Below are positions 8,867-21,540 of a stretch of DNA of 64,000 nt, in pieces. The stretch is from Diospyros lotus. Its lineage: Eukaryota; Streptophyta; Magnoliopsida; Ericales; Ebenaceae. The translations under genes were made by a program, and so were the position numbers. The stretch covers positions 8,323,669 to 8,387,668 of the forward strand of contig NC_068344.1 in the NCBI RefSeq assembly GCF_014633365.1. Direction: 5' to 3'. Within the stretch, counting starts at the first letter, position 1. Each line of letters begins with the position of its first letter. The notes under the pieces were generated by a model that worked only from the letters and a program-made list of their open reading frames with translations, did no database searches and was not told where the DNA came from.

Positions 8867-11127
8867 TTATCGTGTCATGGTAGCAAGTGCAGAGCTCTCC
8901 CGAAACTAGATCTTGGGTGTCATGGTGCCTGTTGTTAAGGTTAATGTTTACGTTTTTTTTAGATTGACGTATGTTATGTAAGCCCAGGTGGGCCCAAGCG
9001 GTGTAAACGCTTATGTAAAAATGATTATGAGATGCTAAGTGAATTAAAAAAAGGTATGGTTTAAATAAGGGTTGTTTGTGAGTTGTAGTTGTGTTGTTGT
9101 TCGATATCATTTTAGTAAGGACCTTCTCACGGATCCTCTATGCTAGCGGGGGCTCTGGGAGGCGAGCTGTTACAATCACATTAATGCTCACTACGCCATT
9201 GCATTTTTATGTGCATTGCATGGTTACTGGTAGTTATCAGTTCTCGGACGGGATGACCATTCCGAGGAAGCCTATGGCTTGGGTGTCGGGAGTATCGACA
9301 CGGACACATGGGTGATGGAAGTATCGACACGAACACACAGGTGACGAAAGTACCGACCCGGGACAGCGCGCGCAAGTTTATTGGAGATTTATGTTGCCTC
9401 TCAGGGCAGCGGCATGTTGGTATGGGACTTGGGTGCCGTGTGTCTTGTGTGGGCCTCAAGGACTGGTATGTGTTTTCCTTATGCTATGTTGTTGTGTTGT
9501 TAGTGTCTCATGGCTTGTGTGTATGTGTAGGACGGTGTTTGGGGTGACCTCCTCTATTTACTATATAGCCTTCATTTTCTTATAAACTTGTTGAGTCTTG
9601 CAACTCACCTTGCTTCCCATCATTCCAGGTAAGGGTAAAGCGAAAGTTGAGGGCGAGGATCGCGCCACCTAGTAGCCAGCCATATGGTAGGGTGTACAGA
9701 TTGCTTGCCCCCGTTGTCTCTGATATTTTGTTAGGACTTATGTCTCTTATTTTTTACTGTGCTGGGTTGTTCCTTGTATTTTTTATTTGTTGGCACAGGG
9801 TCTGTATATATTTATATACTCCATGACCGCTATTCCGACGGGGTACTTTTGGCCGTGCATGTGTATTAGCCTCGCTTCCGTTGTTTTATTTCTTGAATAT
9901 GCATGCCAGGGTAATTTTTGTCTTGTGTTTAATTCTCTTTCTTCCTCATTTCTTCACCAAATTCACTTTTTTTCCCTCTAGAACCTTCCTCTCACACCCA
10001 AAAAAATCTATTCCTCACTTCTAATCCCCTCAAACCAACCTAATTTTGCCTTAATTTTCTTTAGTTGCTTCAAGCTCCATTCTTGGCCAATTTATAGAAT
10101 TTTCCAGTCAATCCCATTTCACCACATGCTATGCGACCTTTTGCTTTGATTTGTGTGCCTTATGATTACTCTCAATCTCTAGTTTGGCCAGTTTGTTTCT
10201 CCGGCGAGTTCGTTTCAAGTTTTAAAAAATTACACTTGGCCCGAAACTTCATACCTTTGCACTTTGACCCCTATATCTTTTAGGATCTTGGCCATCCTTG
10301 AACATACTTTATTTTGGTCACCAAATTTCCTTTGGGAGAGGCTTCTCTCATCTCTCATTGGCCCCTAAAAAGTTTCCAATACTTTTAGTAAATTGCATTT
10401 TCTCCTAAATTTTTTATGAAACTACGCTTTTGCCCATAAACTTCTATGATCATTTGAAATGTTCATTTTCCTCAAATGTATAAGTTTTACAAAAATTTTG
10501 GGTATTACACTCAGGCTTATGTGGCTTATGTTAGCCAATTATGGTTACGACAGGTTTGTATGCCAGGATTTGGGTGTCAGGTTGTGCATTTCTTATGTAG
10601 GTCCCAAGGACTATTATGTGCATTAGTATTTATGTTGAGATTTGGATATCATGGTGCATGGTATGATGTGGCATTATCATTTATAGCACAACATTTTGTG
10701 GGGTGTATTTTGGGTGAGAGATCTGTTCCTAGCCTTATCATTATTTTTCCTACTATGCTTGTTGAGTCTTGTGGCTCACTTTGTTTTATCATCATTTCAA
10801 GTATGGGAGCTAATGTCAAGGATGGATCTTATGGTGTGTCGTTCCTTACATAGCTATGCGTACAGGACAATCCCGACCGAAAAGATCTTTGAGTGTGAGT
10901 TATAAATAGGGGCTTAAATATTAAGTCTTGTCAAATTTTGTATAATTGATGCTCTATTATGTAAGAAAAATCCTTGAAAGGTGTACTTATAATTAATTTG
11001 CTTTCGTTGTTGAAAACAAACATTTATCTACATTCGTTGTTGTATAGCTGCGGGGCAAAATTTCAGCCCATGTATTTGCGTTATTAATGTTTGAAAATAA
11101 AAACTGAGAGAATTTTGGGTCATTACA
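8867..11127 (+). repeat. Mosaic of decayed LTR fragments
   Basis: No gene is supported. Two segments (about 9370-9650 and 10510-10830) are diverged copies of each other, with caaggact, ttgagtctt and a g/cctcac block followed by catcatttca or catcattcca. Terminal signatures ttttgggtattaca (ending 10509) and ttttgggtcattaca (ending 11127) are LTR ends, and the second fits a plus-strand LTR. Segment 9960-10509 reads better as the start of a minus-strand LTR. I infer at least two overlapping insertions in the chromovirus-like LTR style, too decayed to bound. Confidence 0.4.
9282..9361. repeat. About 30-bp minisatellite, under 3 copies
   Basis: Units of the form ggtgtcgggagtatcgacac plus ggacacat repeat with substitutions (gtatcgacac, gtatcgacac, gtaccgaccc). 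Short and confined to this LTR fragment. Confidence 0.65.
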
Positions 11128-11219
11128 TTAAAAATTTTTGGAGTAAGCTTAATTCGCCCCACTCTTAAGCTAACTTGTTTAATAGGGAACTTACATAAGC
11201 AAAGGAAACAAAGAAAACA

Positions 11220-13787
11220 TGTAACGCCCCTCTTTTTCGGGCGCGTTATAACTTGAGACAATTCTGGGACAATAATTTTTTTTTTTTCCTTTCAAACTAA
11301 TCCTAAATCATATCATACCTCGAATCTATCCCAGAACTTCCAATCATTAATCTCAAAAGAGAATCATTATACACATCAAATGCGGAAGCAAGGATCGAAA
11401 CCTGATATCTTAACATTGATCATAAATCAATTCTTACATCTTCATTTCTTAACATAACTTAATACAAAACATAAGTTCTTAACTAATATTAACCCTAAAT
11501 AAGGTTATACATCCTCATGCTTTCAAAACATCCATAATTCAAAGTAGCAGAACTTAAATACAGGGACTACATTACATACATTTCATTTACCATGCACTCC
11601 GCTAAGTGTCATTTAATGTCTCATTCATCCTCTTATCTGCTACAATCTCCATCTGGAACGTTTGAATATTCTAGGGGCAAAGCCCAAGTTAGATGATGAA
11701 TCATATAAGTAAAGGTACAGAAAACATATTTCGTGCATGAATGCAATGTCTTACTTATCGTAGGTGTCAACTGCACCCCTCCTACTACCTACCATTTTTA
11801 CGGCCACCTTTTTCCAAGCCGGGGTGTATGGGGGCACCCTTGGTAAAGTAGCGGTGCTAGTTCGTACTCCCTACGGTCACGATACGTATGGTCAATGATA
11901 TCAACGTGTACATATGCATTTCATAGCATGTCATGTGTGCAGTCTACGTGATGGATACATATCGGAACATGTCAATATAATGAAAACATTCCCAAGAATC
12001 GGGTTTTTTTAAACATAAATCACTTACAAACGAAGCATTTTTCCATAAAACTAAATTTAATTTGGAAATACCACTTACCTCGATATTCGTGTCTTGCCTC
12101 GAAATACGTGCATCACCTCGATTTGCGTGCTAACATCAAAATTCACACAAGTCTCTTCAACTTTAGCCTCAAAGCATCCTAATCACCATATTTATTTAAG
12201 TAAGTATTAAAACTTATTTTTTCATAATTTCTTGCATTTTCTTTATTTTTCTTTCTATTTCTTCTTATTTTTTCTCAATAAATCCAAACTAAATATTTCT
12301 AAAATATTTTTCTCAAAAATCTTACTACGAAAATTTATAAAATAATATTTCTGAATTTTTAGAATTTTCTAAGAAATTTTACTTACCTTAACTTAGCCTC
12401 TCGGACTTCCTCGATATGCGTGCCACATCTTTGAAACGCGTGCCCGAACCATTTTCTCTCCCAAAATCTTTGAAATATTGCTAAATCTCCAAATCCTATT
12501 TTTCTAGAATTTTTTAAGATTTTTTCAGCATTTTTCTCTATTTTTTCTAAATTTTCTTTTTTTTTTCTTTTTCTTTTTCCATTTCTTTCTTCCTCTGCTA
12601 TTCATCTTCTTCCTCCTTTCTTTCTCCTCTGCGTGCAATCAGCAACTCCTCTCTTCTTCTTCTTTTTTCTTTTTCTTTTTTTTTCTTTTCTTCTTCTTCT
12701 TCTTCTTCTTCTTCCTCCCTCCTCTGGCTCCTGCACGCACACCACCTGCAATCGGCTCCTCCACCATGCCCAGCCGCCACCGCCTGCTGCTTCGCTCGCA
12801 TCGCTGCTGGCACCTCCACCGCTGTGAGCCGCAGCCTCCCCTGCCTCGCATCCTCGTACCTGTTGCTGCTCGTTGTGCGTTGGCCATGGCTGCCACGGTT
12901 ATGCGGCCATCTTCGACCGCCTTCGGCCTCCTTGTGCTCGCTGAGACCACCATGGACCACCCCTAGCCGCTGGCCGACCTCCGCTTCTGCCACACTCAAC
13001 CATTGCTTTCTCTCAAACTCTTTGCCATTGCTTCTCATTTCTTCCCCTCTCTTTATCCAATCCCCTCCTATTTATAGCCAATGCACCTGCCAACTCCTAT
13101 GCCTTTGCCATCCTCTTTTGAGTGAAAATCTCTCCAAATTATGGGTGAAAATCTCTCCAATTTTTGCAGGATATGGCATGAAGTTGCAGGGCATGATCTT
13201 TGAAGATGAGAGGCATGGCTGCCATCCACACACACAGCACGTGTATACGTATATATATATATATTACACTTAATTTATACATTTAAACCTCACATTTTAT
13301 CTTAAATTCATTAGAACAATTTCTTGATTGCAATAACATCCTCAAACATTGAATTTGATTGCATTCCGATACTGAAAATCCAAAATTAATAACTCAAAAC
13401 TTAGTAAAAAAGAACGATTCATCCCAGTCTCCTCACTGGGCTGTCGTTTCATCCCGAAACCACTGAAGGGTTGCTCATTATACAAAACCGGAGCCCCCCT
13501 AGGGTTCTGTTGATTTTTTGAGAGTCCCTTACGACAATTCGATTTTACAGCCTAATTAGCAATTGTATTTTAGCTGTATCGAAAACTGTTCCTGATTCGA
13601 TTTCTTTCGATATCATAAATCTTATCTCGGAATGCTCATCAAGATTATATCATTTTCCTTAGATAATTTCACTCTGAGACACTCCCTACAGTCGATTCGG
13701 TACTTATAACTGTTGTCAAGCCCATTTTTCGATATTCTAAATTTGCCTAAATTACGTGGCAATATTACGAAAATATGGGTTCTTACA
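11220..13787 (-). repeat. Solo LTR, chromovirus-like, with TSD AAACA
   Basis: The plus strand reads TGTAACGCCCC at 11220 and GGTTCTTACA ending 13787. The 5 bases on each side are identical (aaaca 11215-11219 and 13788-13792), so the ends are firm and this is one complete 2,568-bp LTR without interior. On the minus strand 13.5-13.7 kb resembles the start of the 29421 LTR (a caattgctaattaggc-like block) and a TATA box (tataaata) lies at 13069-13076, so orientation is minus. 12550-12730 is a C/T-rich run. Open frames there (12598-13038 and overlapping ones) are low-complexity products of that run, not genes. Confidence 0.85.
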
Positions 13788-13792
13788 AAACA

Positions 13793-14989
13793 AGCAACAA
13801 TAGTAGGAGAAAAAATTACCCTAATTCTCTTATAGTATACCATAGAATTGAAAACTAGCCTTATAAGGTATCATTTTCTTATCTATTATTACTTATGCTT
13901 GAATTGAACCAATGTGGCATTGAAAATAAATGTATGTGATTGTGTTGAAATTGTTGAGCAACTAGAGATAAGGCTAGATTTATTATGTTTGAAAGTAACT
14001 AAATAGCCATATGAGACCTAAATTGTGAATTAGGTTGCTCATTGGGCCATCAAGGTGTGAACAAAGATAAAAGGAGGCAAATTGCAATTAATGAAGAAAG
14101 TCGAGGTTAAGAAAGGTAAGATGTTGACCTTTAATTAGAGTAGTTATTTGCTCCATCTAGTAAAATGGACCACATGATCATTTTTGAATATAAATTAGGG
14201 TACATGAGCAACTTAGAGTTGAAAATGAGTAGTAAGTGACTTTGAATGAATGACAAATTCACTAGATTGAGCCTTAAATGAATTAAGAAGGGTAACTTAC
14301 TAACTTTTGAAGTTCATATGCTTTTAATAAGAGATTCAAGAAAGTCAAGAGACTAAGAGATAAGGTACAAAACCCTACATAACAATCCTAGCAAGATAGT
14401 GCATGTGGTCTAAGTTCCCTATATTTGGGGTTTCATATGTACCTGGTGTTGGAAAATAAAAGAGTACACAACTCTAACTTTACCACTCAAAGAAGAAGAA
14501 ACTCTTACAACAATAAGTTTTTGTTAATATTGTAAGGGTGGCCAGTGGGATCTGCCAGTGAGATCTCCTTCCTTGAGTTATTTATATTTTTGTTATTTTT
14601 TACAGAATATATATATATATATATTAGTGAATTAGAAACTTTGGTAATAGGTTATGGGTAATTAGGATTTTATCCATTCATTGGTTTGACAAAAGAAAAA
14701 AAAAATTATTCACCAACGGTAGGTAGGTATTGAGAGTAAATTCTGTGTTAGATCAGTGGTGGACAAATTAAAAAACTTTGGGAATATGTAGAGTAACATG
14801 TAAAGTAATATGTAGATAATTTATGTTTTATTATTATATATTCTCATATAATACTTTTTATTATCGGGCTAAATATGTGTAAGTATTTCAAATATTCTAT
14901 TTTTAAAATAGTATTTTAAATATTTGTTCTAGTGTACTTTAGAATATTGCAATTCCAAACTCAATTATTAATGTGGTAAACTATTTGAA
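13793..14989. other. Intergenic, nothing recognised
   Basis: No supported gene or element boundary. An (AT)n run is at about 14609-14625, and gatctgccagtgagatctcc (14559-14578) has inverted gatct/agatc arms. The rest is AT-rich DNA without long frames. Confidence 0.5.
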
Positions 14990-15391
14990 GAAAATGGATG
15001 GGTATTTTCTAAATGCTTGTGTTGCTTACAAAATTTTGCTGATTATATCGATTACAGTTGCATATGCAAAAATAAGTTTTTCCAAGTTGAAGTTGCTCAA
15101 GACTTATCTCTGCTCAACTATCATAAGACAGATTGAATAGATTGACTATATTGCTATTGAGAAAAAAAAATGTTCAAACAAATTGATTGATATTTTTGCC
15201 TCCAAAACTATAAGGATAGTAGTTTTTAATTGATTATTTTAAAAAAATTGATTTTATTCTTTGATACGATATGAATATTTGTTTATTTTTTTATATTTTA
15301 TTATAAAAAATAAAATTTGAATAACATTATAATTTAGGGGTCCATTTTTACATTTCGACTCAAGACCCCAAAATCTTAAGTACGACACTGA
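14990..15391 (+). pseudogene. hAT transposase C-terminal dimerisation-domain relic with 3' end
   Basis: A frame at about 15000-15232 reads like the end of plant hAT transposases: ACVAYKILLIISITVAYAK, then SFSKLKLLKTYLCST, then IAIEKKKCSNKLIDIFASK. An in-frame TAG follows the RQIE segment. The conserved pattern is A/S-E-R-S-F-S-K-L-K in the family; here the Glu-Arg pair is replaced. About 130 bp downstream, ccccaaaatcttaagtacgacactg (ending 15391) resembles the 3' inverted end of such elements. The 5' end was not found (cagtggtggac at 14755 is only a weak candidate). Only the C-terminal tail of the transposase survives. Confidence 0.6.
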
Positions 15392-16221
15392 ATGTTGGCA
15401 CATTGAGGTTTTTGTGTCCACAATGTTGAGACAAACACTTTGATCGAATACTTATCGCCCTACAATAAGTTTGATTCTTAAAGACATTTTTTATTTTTCC
15501 TCTTAAAAGGATATCTTTTATGCATTTAAATGTCTTTTGAGGAGAAAGAACAAACTACCTTTAACATAAAATGTTTAGAGGGAAAAGTCATTCGTCTTCA
15601 TAATTTACCTCTAAAATAATTAATGTCAAGACTACATCATTTAGTGGGGGAGAAAATTGAGGCTGCTGAGAACTCTGAGACCTCAGGATCACCAACTATT
15701 CCACTTAACACTTAGGCTACAAGCAATTAGTTGCCTTTTTATAAAATATTATGCATTTAATATAATATATATCTATACAAAGTCATGAATATATACAAAA
15801 AAAAATTAATAATTAAAAACGTACTGTATAATACAAATTGAAATGTGCCTCTACAAAATTGTGTCGAAAAATTTGTTATAAAGGAAAAAATATTTAAGTG
15901 CTACAAGTAACTATGTTTTAGATGCAAATAATATGCCTCTAATAGGAAAAAATAATAATAATAATGCCTTTTGGTATTCTCAATGTGCCACAATCATTGT
16001 TTTGATGTAGCAAAAACAACATGTTCTTCTAACAATAATAAATGATATTTTGCTTTGGGCAAAAGCAATTTTTTTATGAGTCATTATCTTTTGATTAAAC
16101 ATACTTATAACTTATTCATTGGAAAATTTTAAAATTGGACATATTTCAAGAAAACACATTCTAAGAAAGTTAGCAACAAGTGAAAAACTTATGATCGATG
16201 GAAGTTTGATAAAATATCATG
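15392..16221. other. Intergenic, nothing recognised
   Basis: AT-rich sequence with scattered stops in all frames. No repeats or motifs that I can assign. Confidence 0.5.
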
Positions 16222-16226
16222 TGTCT

Positions 16227-17508
16227 TGACGAATAAATTTAATTCTTGCAAGTGCACGAATCAATTGATACTATAATATGCAAGTATAAGAGAGCTATTT
16301 GTGATTAAAAGCCTAGGAATCCGATTTCAATAATACTTTGCAATTCTCTGTCTTTAATCCTATAAATCTCAATTTAATTCTAGGGTTCGTTATTCCTAAT
16401 TTATGATTATTCCGTTAGGCATACTGGCGCAATCAAATATTTTTAATCATCAAATTAATCATAATATTTAGTATAATGTGTGACCATTAAGATCAGAAAA
16501 ACATACATAAAGAATCAAATAAATATTTTTCCCTGGTGTTGCATCAAACATCTATTCATTCATTCATTCAAGAGAGCTATTTGTGGCTCAGCATATGGTG
16601 TTTACCACTAATATATCTCAAAAAATAAATTTATTTATATTAAAAATGACCAATCAATAACATAAATAAAAAGATTAAATTAATCACAGTGAATGAAACT
16701 GGAATTAATAATTGATTAAATAATAGTTCCAAACGATGTAAATTAAATTAGTTCATAGCTAAATTAATATAATCTTTAAAAAATAAATAAAAATTAAAGC
16801 TTCCCTGTCCAGATCTGGTTTGCCAACCAGATCTAATGGAACGGAAGCTTCACCACATGCGGCTCGCCTTTTGCGTGACCAAGCCCTGCCTTGCGTGCGC
16901 CCAACAGCTGCTTGCTTCAGCACTCCACTGCCTCCTTCAAATGCTGCCACAGCCTTGCGTGCCCTCCTTCACTGCTCAGCCACAGCATGCGTCCGCCGCT
17001 TGCTGCGTCTGCCTCGTCCCTTCCTTCTGCGGTTTGCTGGTTCACGCCTCTTGTTCTCCCCTTTTTCTCTTCTTTTCTCTTCCCTTTTATAGCCACGGCT
17101 TCCCCTTTTTTTATACCTTTTGATGTCTAGGATTTATTTTGATTTATTGAATTAATTTTTGGCCCTTGATTTATTAATTTTCGCATTGCAGCAGCGGGCT
17201 TCACTTGAGATGCAATTTTCACCCTCAAAATAACAGAACTTGCTCACGTCATAAACGTGAAAGTTGTAGCCATGTCTCTTGGCTTTCCGTAGCATCAAGA
17301 ATAGCGTTAATCCGATTTATATACAGAAAGTTATGCCCAAAATACTGCAGGGTTACTGTAATTTACACCATAAACTCTAAAATTTATCCTAAAATCATTT
17401 TTCCTGCAAAATACTCACCAAACACATCAAGAAACCAATTTAATAAAAAAATGTAGCATAAAATATAGGAAATAAAGCATAAATAACATCACAAATATGG
17501 TATTATCA
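16227..17508 (-). repeat. Solo LTR, Athila/Tat-like, with TSD TGTCT
   Basis: It runs from TGACGAATAAATT (16227) to GGTATTATCA (17508), flanked by identical tgtct at 16222-16226 and 17509-17513. That makes a complete 1,282-bp solo LTR. Its left end (cttgcaagtgcacgaatcaa) resembles the left end of the Athila-like LTRs at 43755 and 61317 (gcaagtgcaccctagtcaaa). Those are minus-strand, so this one is too. A TATA box on the minus strand (ctataaaag) lies at 17085-17093. Frames at 16820-17130 lie within the promoter-proximal part and show no protein family. Confidence 0.8.
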
Positions 17509-17789
17509 TGTCTATCTTATGTCAAGTTTGATTCACCATAGATAGTATCCTAATCAACCAAAATCTCATAAAATGTTTAACCAAAATTAACTACGAAGTT
17601 TAGTTAACCAAAGTTTACCTTGAGGTTAACCAAAGTGAGTCAAAATGCTCTCATTATTTTAAATTTTTAAGTTTTGCCGACTGAAGTTCATCTCCTAGTC
17701 AACATGAAACCTTCTATAATGCGCCATGTCTATTTTCAAACTAAATTTAATCGACCAAAGTCACCACTCTAGTCAATCGAAGTCTGTTA

Positions 17790-18724
17790 GGGCCTGTTCG
17801 GCTATTTTTTTTTTTTTTAAAGCTTTTAAGTGGTTTAAAACTTTTAAGTTAGATAATGTTTAAGTTGATAATGTATTTAGATAAATATGTTTTTAAATTA
17901 TCAGTTAATAGTTATGTGTTTGATTTGAAAGAATTGATAACCTATCAGAACTTGACAAAAAAGACGAAAATAGACATGTTAAATAATTCAAATGAAAGAT
18001 ATAAAAATATTAATTTCTAATGAAATTAAATTATAAATTAATGTCTAATGATAAAATTTTACCAAAATTATATATAATTATTAAAAAAATACTAATACAA
18101 TATTTATATATATGCGCTAAATATATATGTTACATATATACATATACATATATACACCTACAGAGAGGCGAGCACAGGCAATGGAAACAGCAAATTCAGG
18201 TGACAAACGATGGGTGATGGAAACTAGAGGTGGCAGACAATGGCTGATGGAGGAGGAAGTGGCGGACACAGGCGATAGAGGCTAGAGGCTGTAGCCAATG
18301 GTGATAGTAGAGCTGGAGGCTGTGGCCAATGGAGGTGGGGATGGTGACAGATGACAATGGGGAAGAAATGGACGGACAATGGGGGCGACAGCGATAGCGG
18401 ATGATGGGGGCGATGGTGATGGCCGATGGTGGCGACTAGAAAAGCTGGGGCGATTGGCAGCGAGAGACAAAGGTTGAAGAAGAAGGGCATAGTTGAAAAT
18501 TAATAAAAATGATTAGGGTAAAATGGTAAAATACTAATACAACGCAACTTATTTGATAGCAGCTTTTTGCTATCAGATTTTGCAAAACGCTAATGTAAGA
18601 GTGCTTAAGCTATATAGTTTAAACGTTCTTATTACAAGTCAAAACACTTTAGTCAAATATGTTAGGTAGCTTAAAAGTTACATGCCAGCTTATAAGCGAT
18701 CAAACTGCCTAGCCAAACAGGCCC
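17790..18724. mobile_element. 935-bp non-autonomous DNA transposon with terminal inverted repeats
   Basis: The ends read gggcctgttcggcta and, inverted, gggcctgtttggcta (one mismatch in 15). Subterminal blocks are also inverted copies (agcttttaagtggttt near the left, agcttaaaagttac near the right). The bases flanking both ends are ta...ta, so a TA-containing target duplication is possible but not certain. The gggcctgtttgg ends are common in plant PIF/Harbinger- or hAT-type MITEs, and I cannot decide between them. The middle (about 18165-18480) is a G/A-rich degenerate array of gatggNggcg-like words with no coding evidence. Confidence 0.75.
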
Positions 18725-19266
18725 TAGAATCTCAAGTACATTATTGACATGGTCTCTTTTTCAAGTGTTTTTAATCTAAAAAATTAATCAAAATAAACAG
18801 GTATTTATGCTAGTGAAAATGGAAAGTGAAACACATTACAATCTGATTCAAGTTGATATTCAAGGACTTGCTCGAAAAGTTTCTGCTACTCATTATTGTT
18901 TATACTTGTGAAAAGCTTGGTATGGATCATGAAACTAAATTTGTTGCATATATCCATTGTCATAATGGATTCAGAAAGGCAGTGCAGGGTAGCTTCAAAG
19001 CACACACAAAGACAAGTGCAAAACAGAGTACAACTCTCTGTCATTCAAAAGCTAAGCCAATATTATAAAATGGATATTGAAGTTGTCAACTAACAAGTGC
19101 TTGTTAAACAAAAATATGAGTGGGAAGAGATGCAAACTACACCAAACAGAAGTACGAAAGTGATCAATTATCCCAAGAGCTAAATGTGTTAAAGGAAATG
19201 GTAAAGATTAACAATATTAAAAGATCGAGCTCTTACAATGTCACCATTTCAACGTAAAGGAATAAA
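18725..19266 (+). other. Unassigned, weakly coding-like stretch
   Basis: Short frames at 18853-19093 and the lysine/glutamate-rich texture near 19085-19215 hint at a decayed exon. I recognise no family and the frames are broken. No claim of function. Confidence 0.25.
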
Positions 19267-21540
19267 TGTAATACCTCATATTATATGATATTGAAAATAA
19301 ATAATTTTTTATTATTTTAAAAGGGTCTCGGGTCGTCCGAGAAGCCCGAAAATCGATTTTAGGGAAATTAATTAATAAAATTGTTGAATTGGCAACAGGA
19401 AATGTCTCGGGACTTAGATGTCCAGCGAAAAGGGCAAGAGATTGGTGAGCGTCTCGAGATAAGGATAATGACACTGGAACCAGTCCGATAGGGAATAATT
19501 TTCGGAATAAATTTTGTATAAGCTCGAGTAGGTGCCAATACCGAATGGTCGTAGGGGATCTCCGGGAAGCTGAGAGGACCCTAGGGGTGGTCCGGTTTTG
19601 CGAATAAGGCAACCCTTAGGTGTTTCCGAGTGGAATAAAGGTCCCGTGTAGGTGCAGAGACAAAATCAATAATTTCGAGTGAAAGTTGGATATTAATTTT
19701 CGTAGAAATCGAGTTGAGAGTGGCTTGCTGTTAATTAATTTAAACCTTGGAGGGTCTAAGTGTAATTATAAGAATCCCCAAGTGCAATTAATGTTTCCCT
19801 AAGTGAAATTATGGAGTAATTGAGGGATTAATGTGTGTAATATATATATATATATGTATATTTATATATGTGTGTGTATGTGTGTGAGAAGCTTCCAAGA
19901 AACTTTCTTTGTCTCTGTAATTTTGAAATAAGAGAGCAGGGCCGAGAGAGAGCTTGTAGAAGGCTGAGATCATGAGAGAAAAAGAGTGAGAGTGATGAGG
20001 GATCAAGCGAGAGGGGCTGATCGGCCATGGCAGTGACTGCCATGGCCGATGATGGAAGAAGAAGGAGGCAGCGGCAAACCAGCGAGGGCGTGCGACGGAG
20101 CTCGTGGTGGCTGAAGTGGCTACCTAAGTGCGTCGCAGTGGCTGCCTAGATGCGTTGATGGCTGGCTTAGGCCAGTGGTGATGGCAGCGACGGTGCGTGC
20201 AAACTGCTCGGGGGAGGCTGCCATGGCAGCTCGAGATGGCAGCGGCCAAGGCAGGGGAGGTCGGTTCGAGTAGCGGCTGTATGACAGTTAGAGGTGGCTA
20301 GTGATGGCTGAGACGGCGGCAACGGGATGGCTCGCGGCTGTGCGAGGAAGCTGCTGGCCGAGAGGAAGGAGAAGTGCACGTGCAGGTCGACCGCGCGAAG
20401 AAGATGGTGAATAGTGCACGCTGGGGAGGTGCGGGGAAGAAGAAAATGTAGAGAATAAAGAAAAATAAGAAAAAAATAAATAAATAAGAAAAAAGGGAAA
20501 TAAAGGAGAAAATGGGGAAAAATTTCAAAAAATTCCAGAAGAATGTGGAAAAGTTCTGTAAATTAAATTGGGGCTTGAGGAGCGTGTCAGAAGCTCGAAA
20601 ATGAGATTTTGGATGTAAATGGCAGCTCGGGAGACAACGTCGGTGTGGGCGTTTTTTGAATTTCTCTCCAGATGAGTCGAGGTAAATTAATATTTCTTTT
20701 TCAAATGGTTTTTATTAAGCGAGTTAATGTAGAATAATTATTTGTTGGATTAAACCCTATGTCGGGATTGTTTGAAAATTTGTTGATTGATAGTTTGGGC
20801 GATGTGTGGCTAAGTTGAGGGGATTGATTTAATGTCGGATGATAATAGAGTTGGGTTTGTGTGTGTTTTCGTCTAAGTTTGACCGGGAATGGGTGATCCT
20901 AGATGAGTTCAAGTTTAGGCTGGAGTGCGTGCAAAAGTAGGGGAGGCATCGAGCCAGGTAAGAGATAGCCCCATGTGGAGGTGGCTTTGCAAGTCGCTAA
21001 ATATGTTTGATAATATTTTTATGTTGCATTTGCATGTAGTGGTTAACACTTACGTGATGCAAGATCTAGTGGACCTGTGGCAATGTGGAGGACTAGTGTT
21101 GTGGGGGCTGATAAATTGATGTCTTAAACCCTGGTGGGTTGTGAGAATAAGTGGGCCTAGCCTAATTTGCATGCATTTAGCATACATAAACATGGTTATA
21201 TTCATATTTACATGCATTGCACCCATACTGAGTCTTTATGACTCATGAGATTTTACCTCGTGTTGTAGATGATGCAAACCCAAATGCAAGCAGTGATGGT
21301 GCCGGGAGACTATTGTGGCAACTAGCATCGTTGCTCGAGATGTGGGGATATGTATTTTCTCGTATTTTCTTATATATATTCGTGTGTTTGAATATAAACG
21401 TTATTGAGCACTAGTGGTATTTAATTGTTGTAATTATCATAGTGTGATAGATGGTTGTGGGATTGCTTGTTATATGTGGCGTAGTTGGTGAAGCCAAGTT
21501 TCGGACTGAGTAAAGATCAGCGAGATATATTCTCATAAAT
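19267..21540 (+). repeat. Decayed chromovirus-like LTR
   Basis: It begins at an LTR-like start, tgtaatacctcatattat, and has the same order of features as the 29421 LTR: cgagaagcccg and tccgat blocks early, a G-rich region at 20,000-20,400, then gagtctttatgactcatg and gatgcaaacccaaatgc near 21,225-21,290. The right end cannot be fixed, and no matching partner LTR or primer site was seen. Minus-strand frames at 20167-20528 come from G/A-rich sequence and are not genes. Confidence 0.45.

Noticed and set aside
12598..13038. 146-codon minus frame rich in Glu, Lys and Arg
   Set aside because: It is the translation of a C/T-rich low-complexity run within a solo LTR. Three overlapping frames are equally open.
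14755..15391. Complete hAT element with 5' end at cagtggtggac
   Set aside because: Only about 8 of 11 bases match the inverted 3' end, and the 8-bp flanks (tgttagat and aatgttgg) do not match.
16820..17130. Three overlapping plus frames at 16.8-17.1 kb
   Set aside because: They fall in the promoter-proximal part of a solo LTR whose TATA box points the other way. No family resemblance.
20167..20528. Frames of 70-76 codons at 20.2-20.5 kb on the minus strand
   Set aside because: Low-complexity G/A-rich region of a decayed LTR; no domain and no partner exon.
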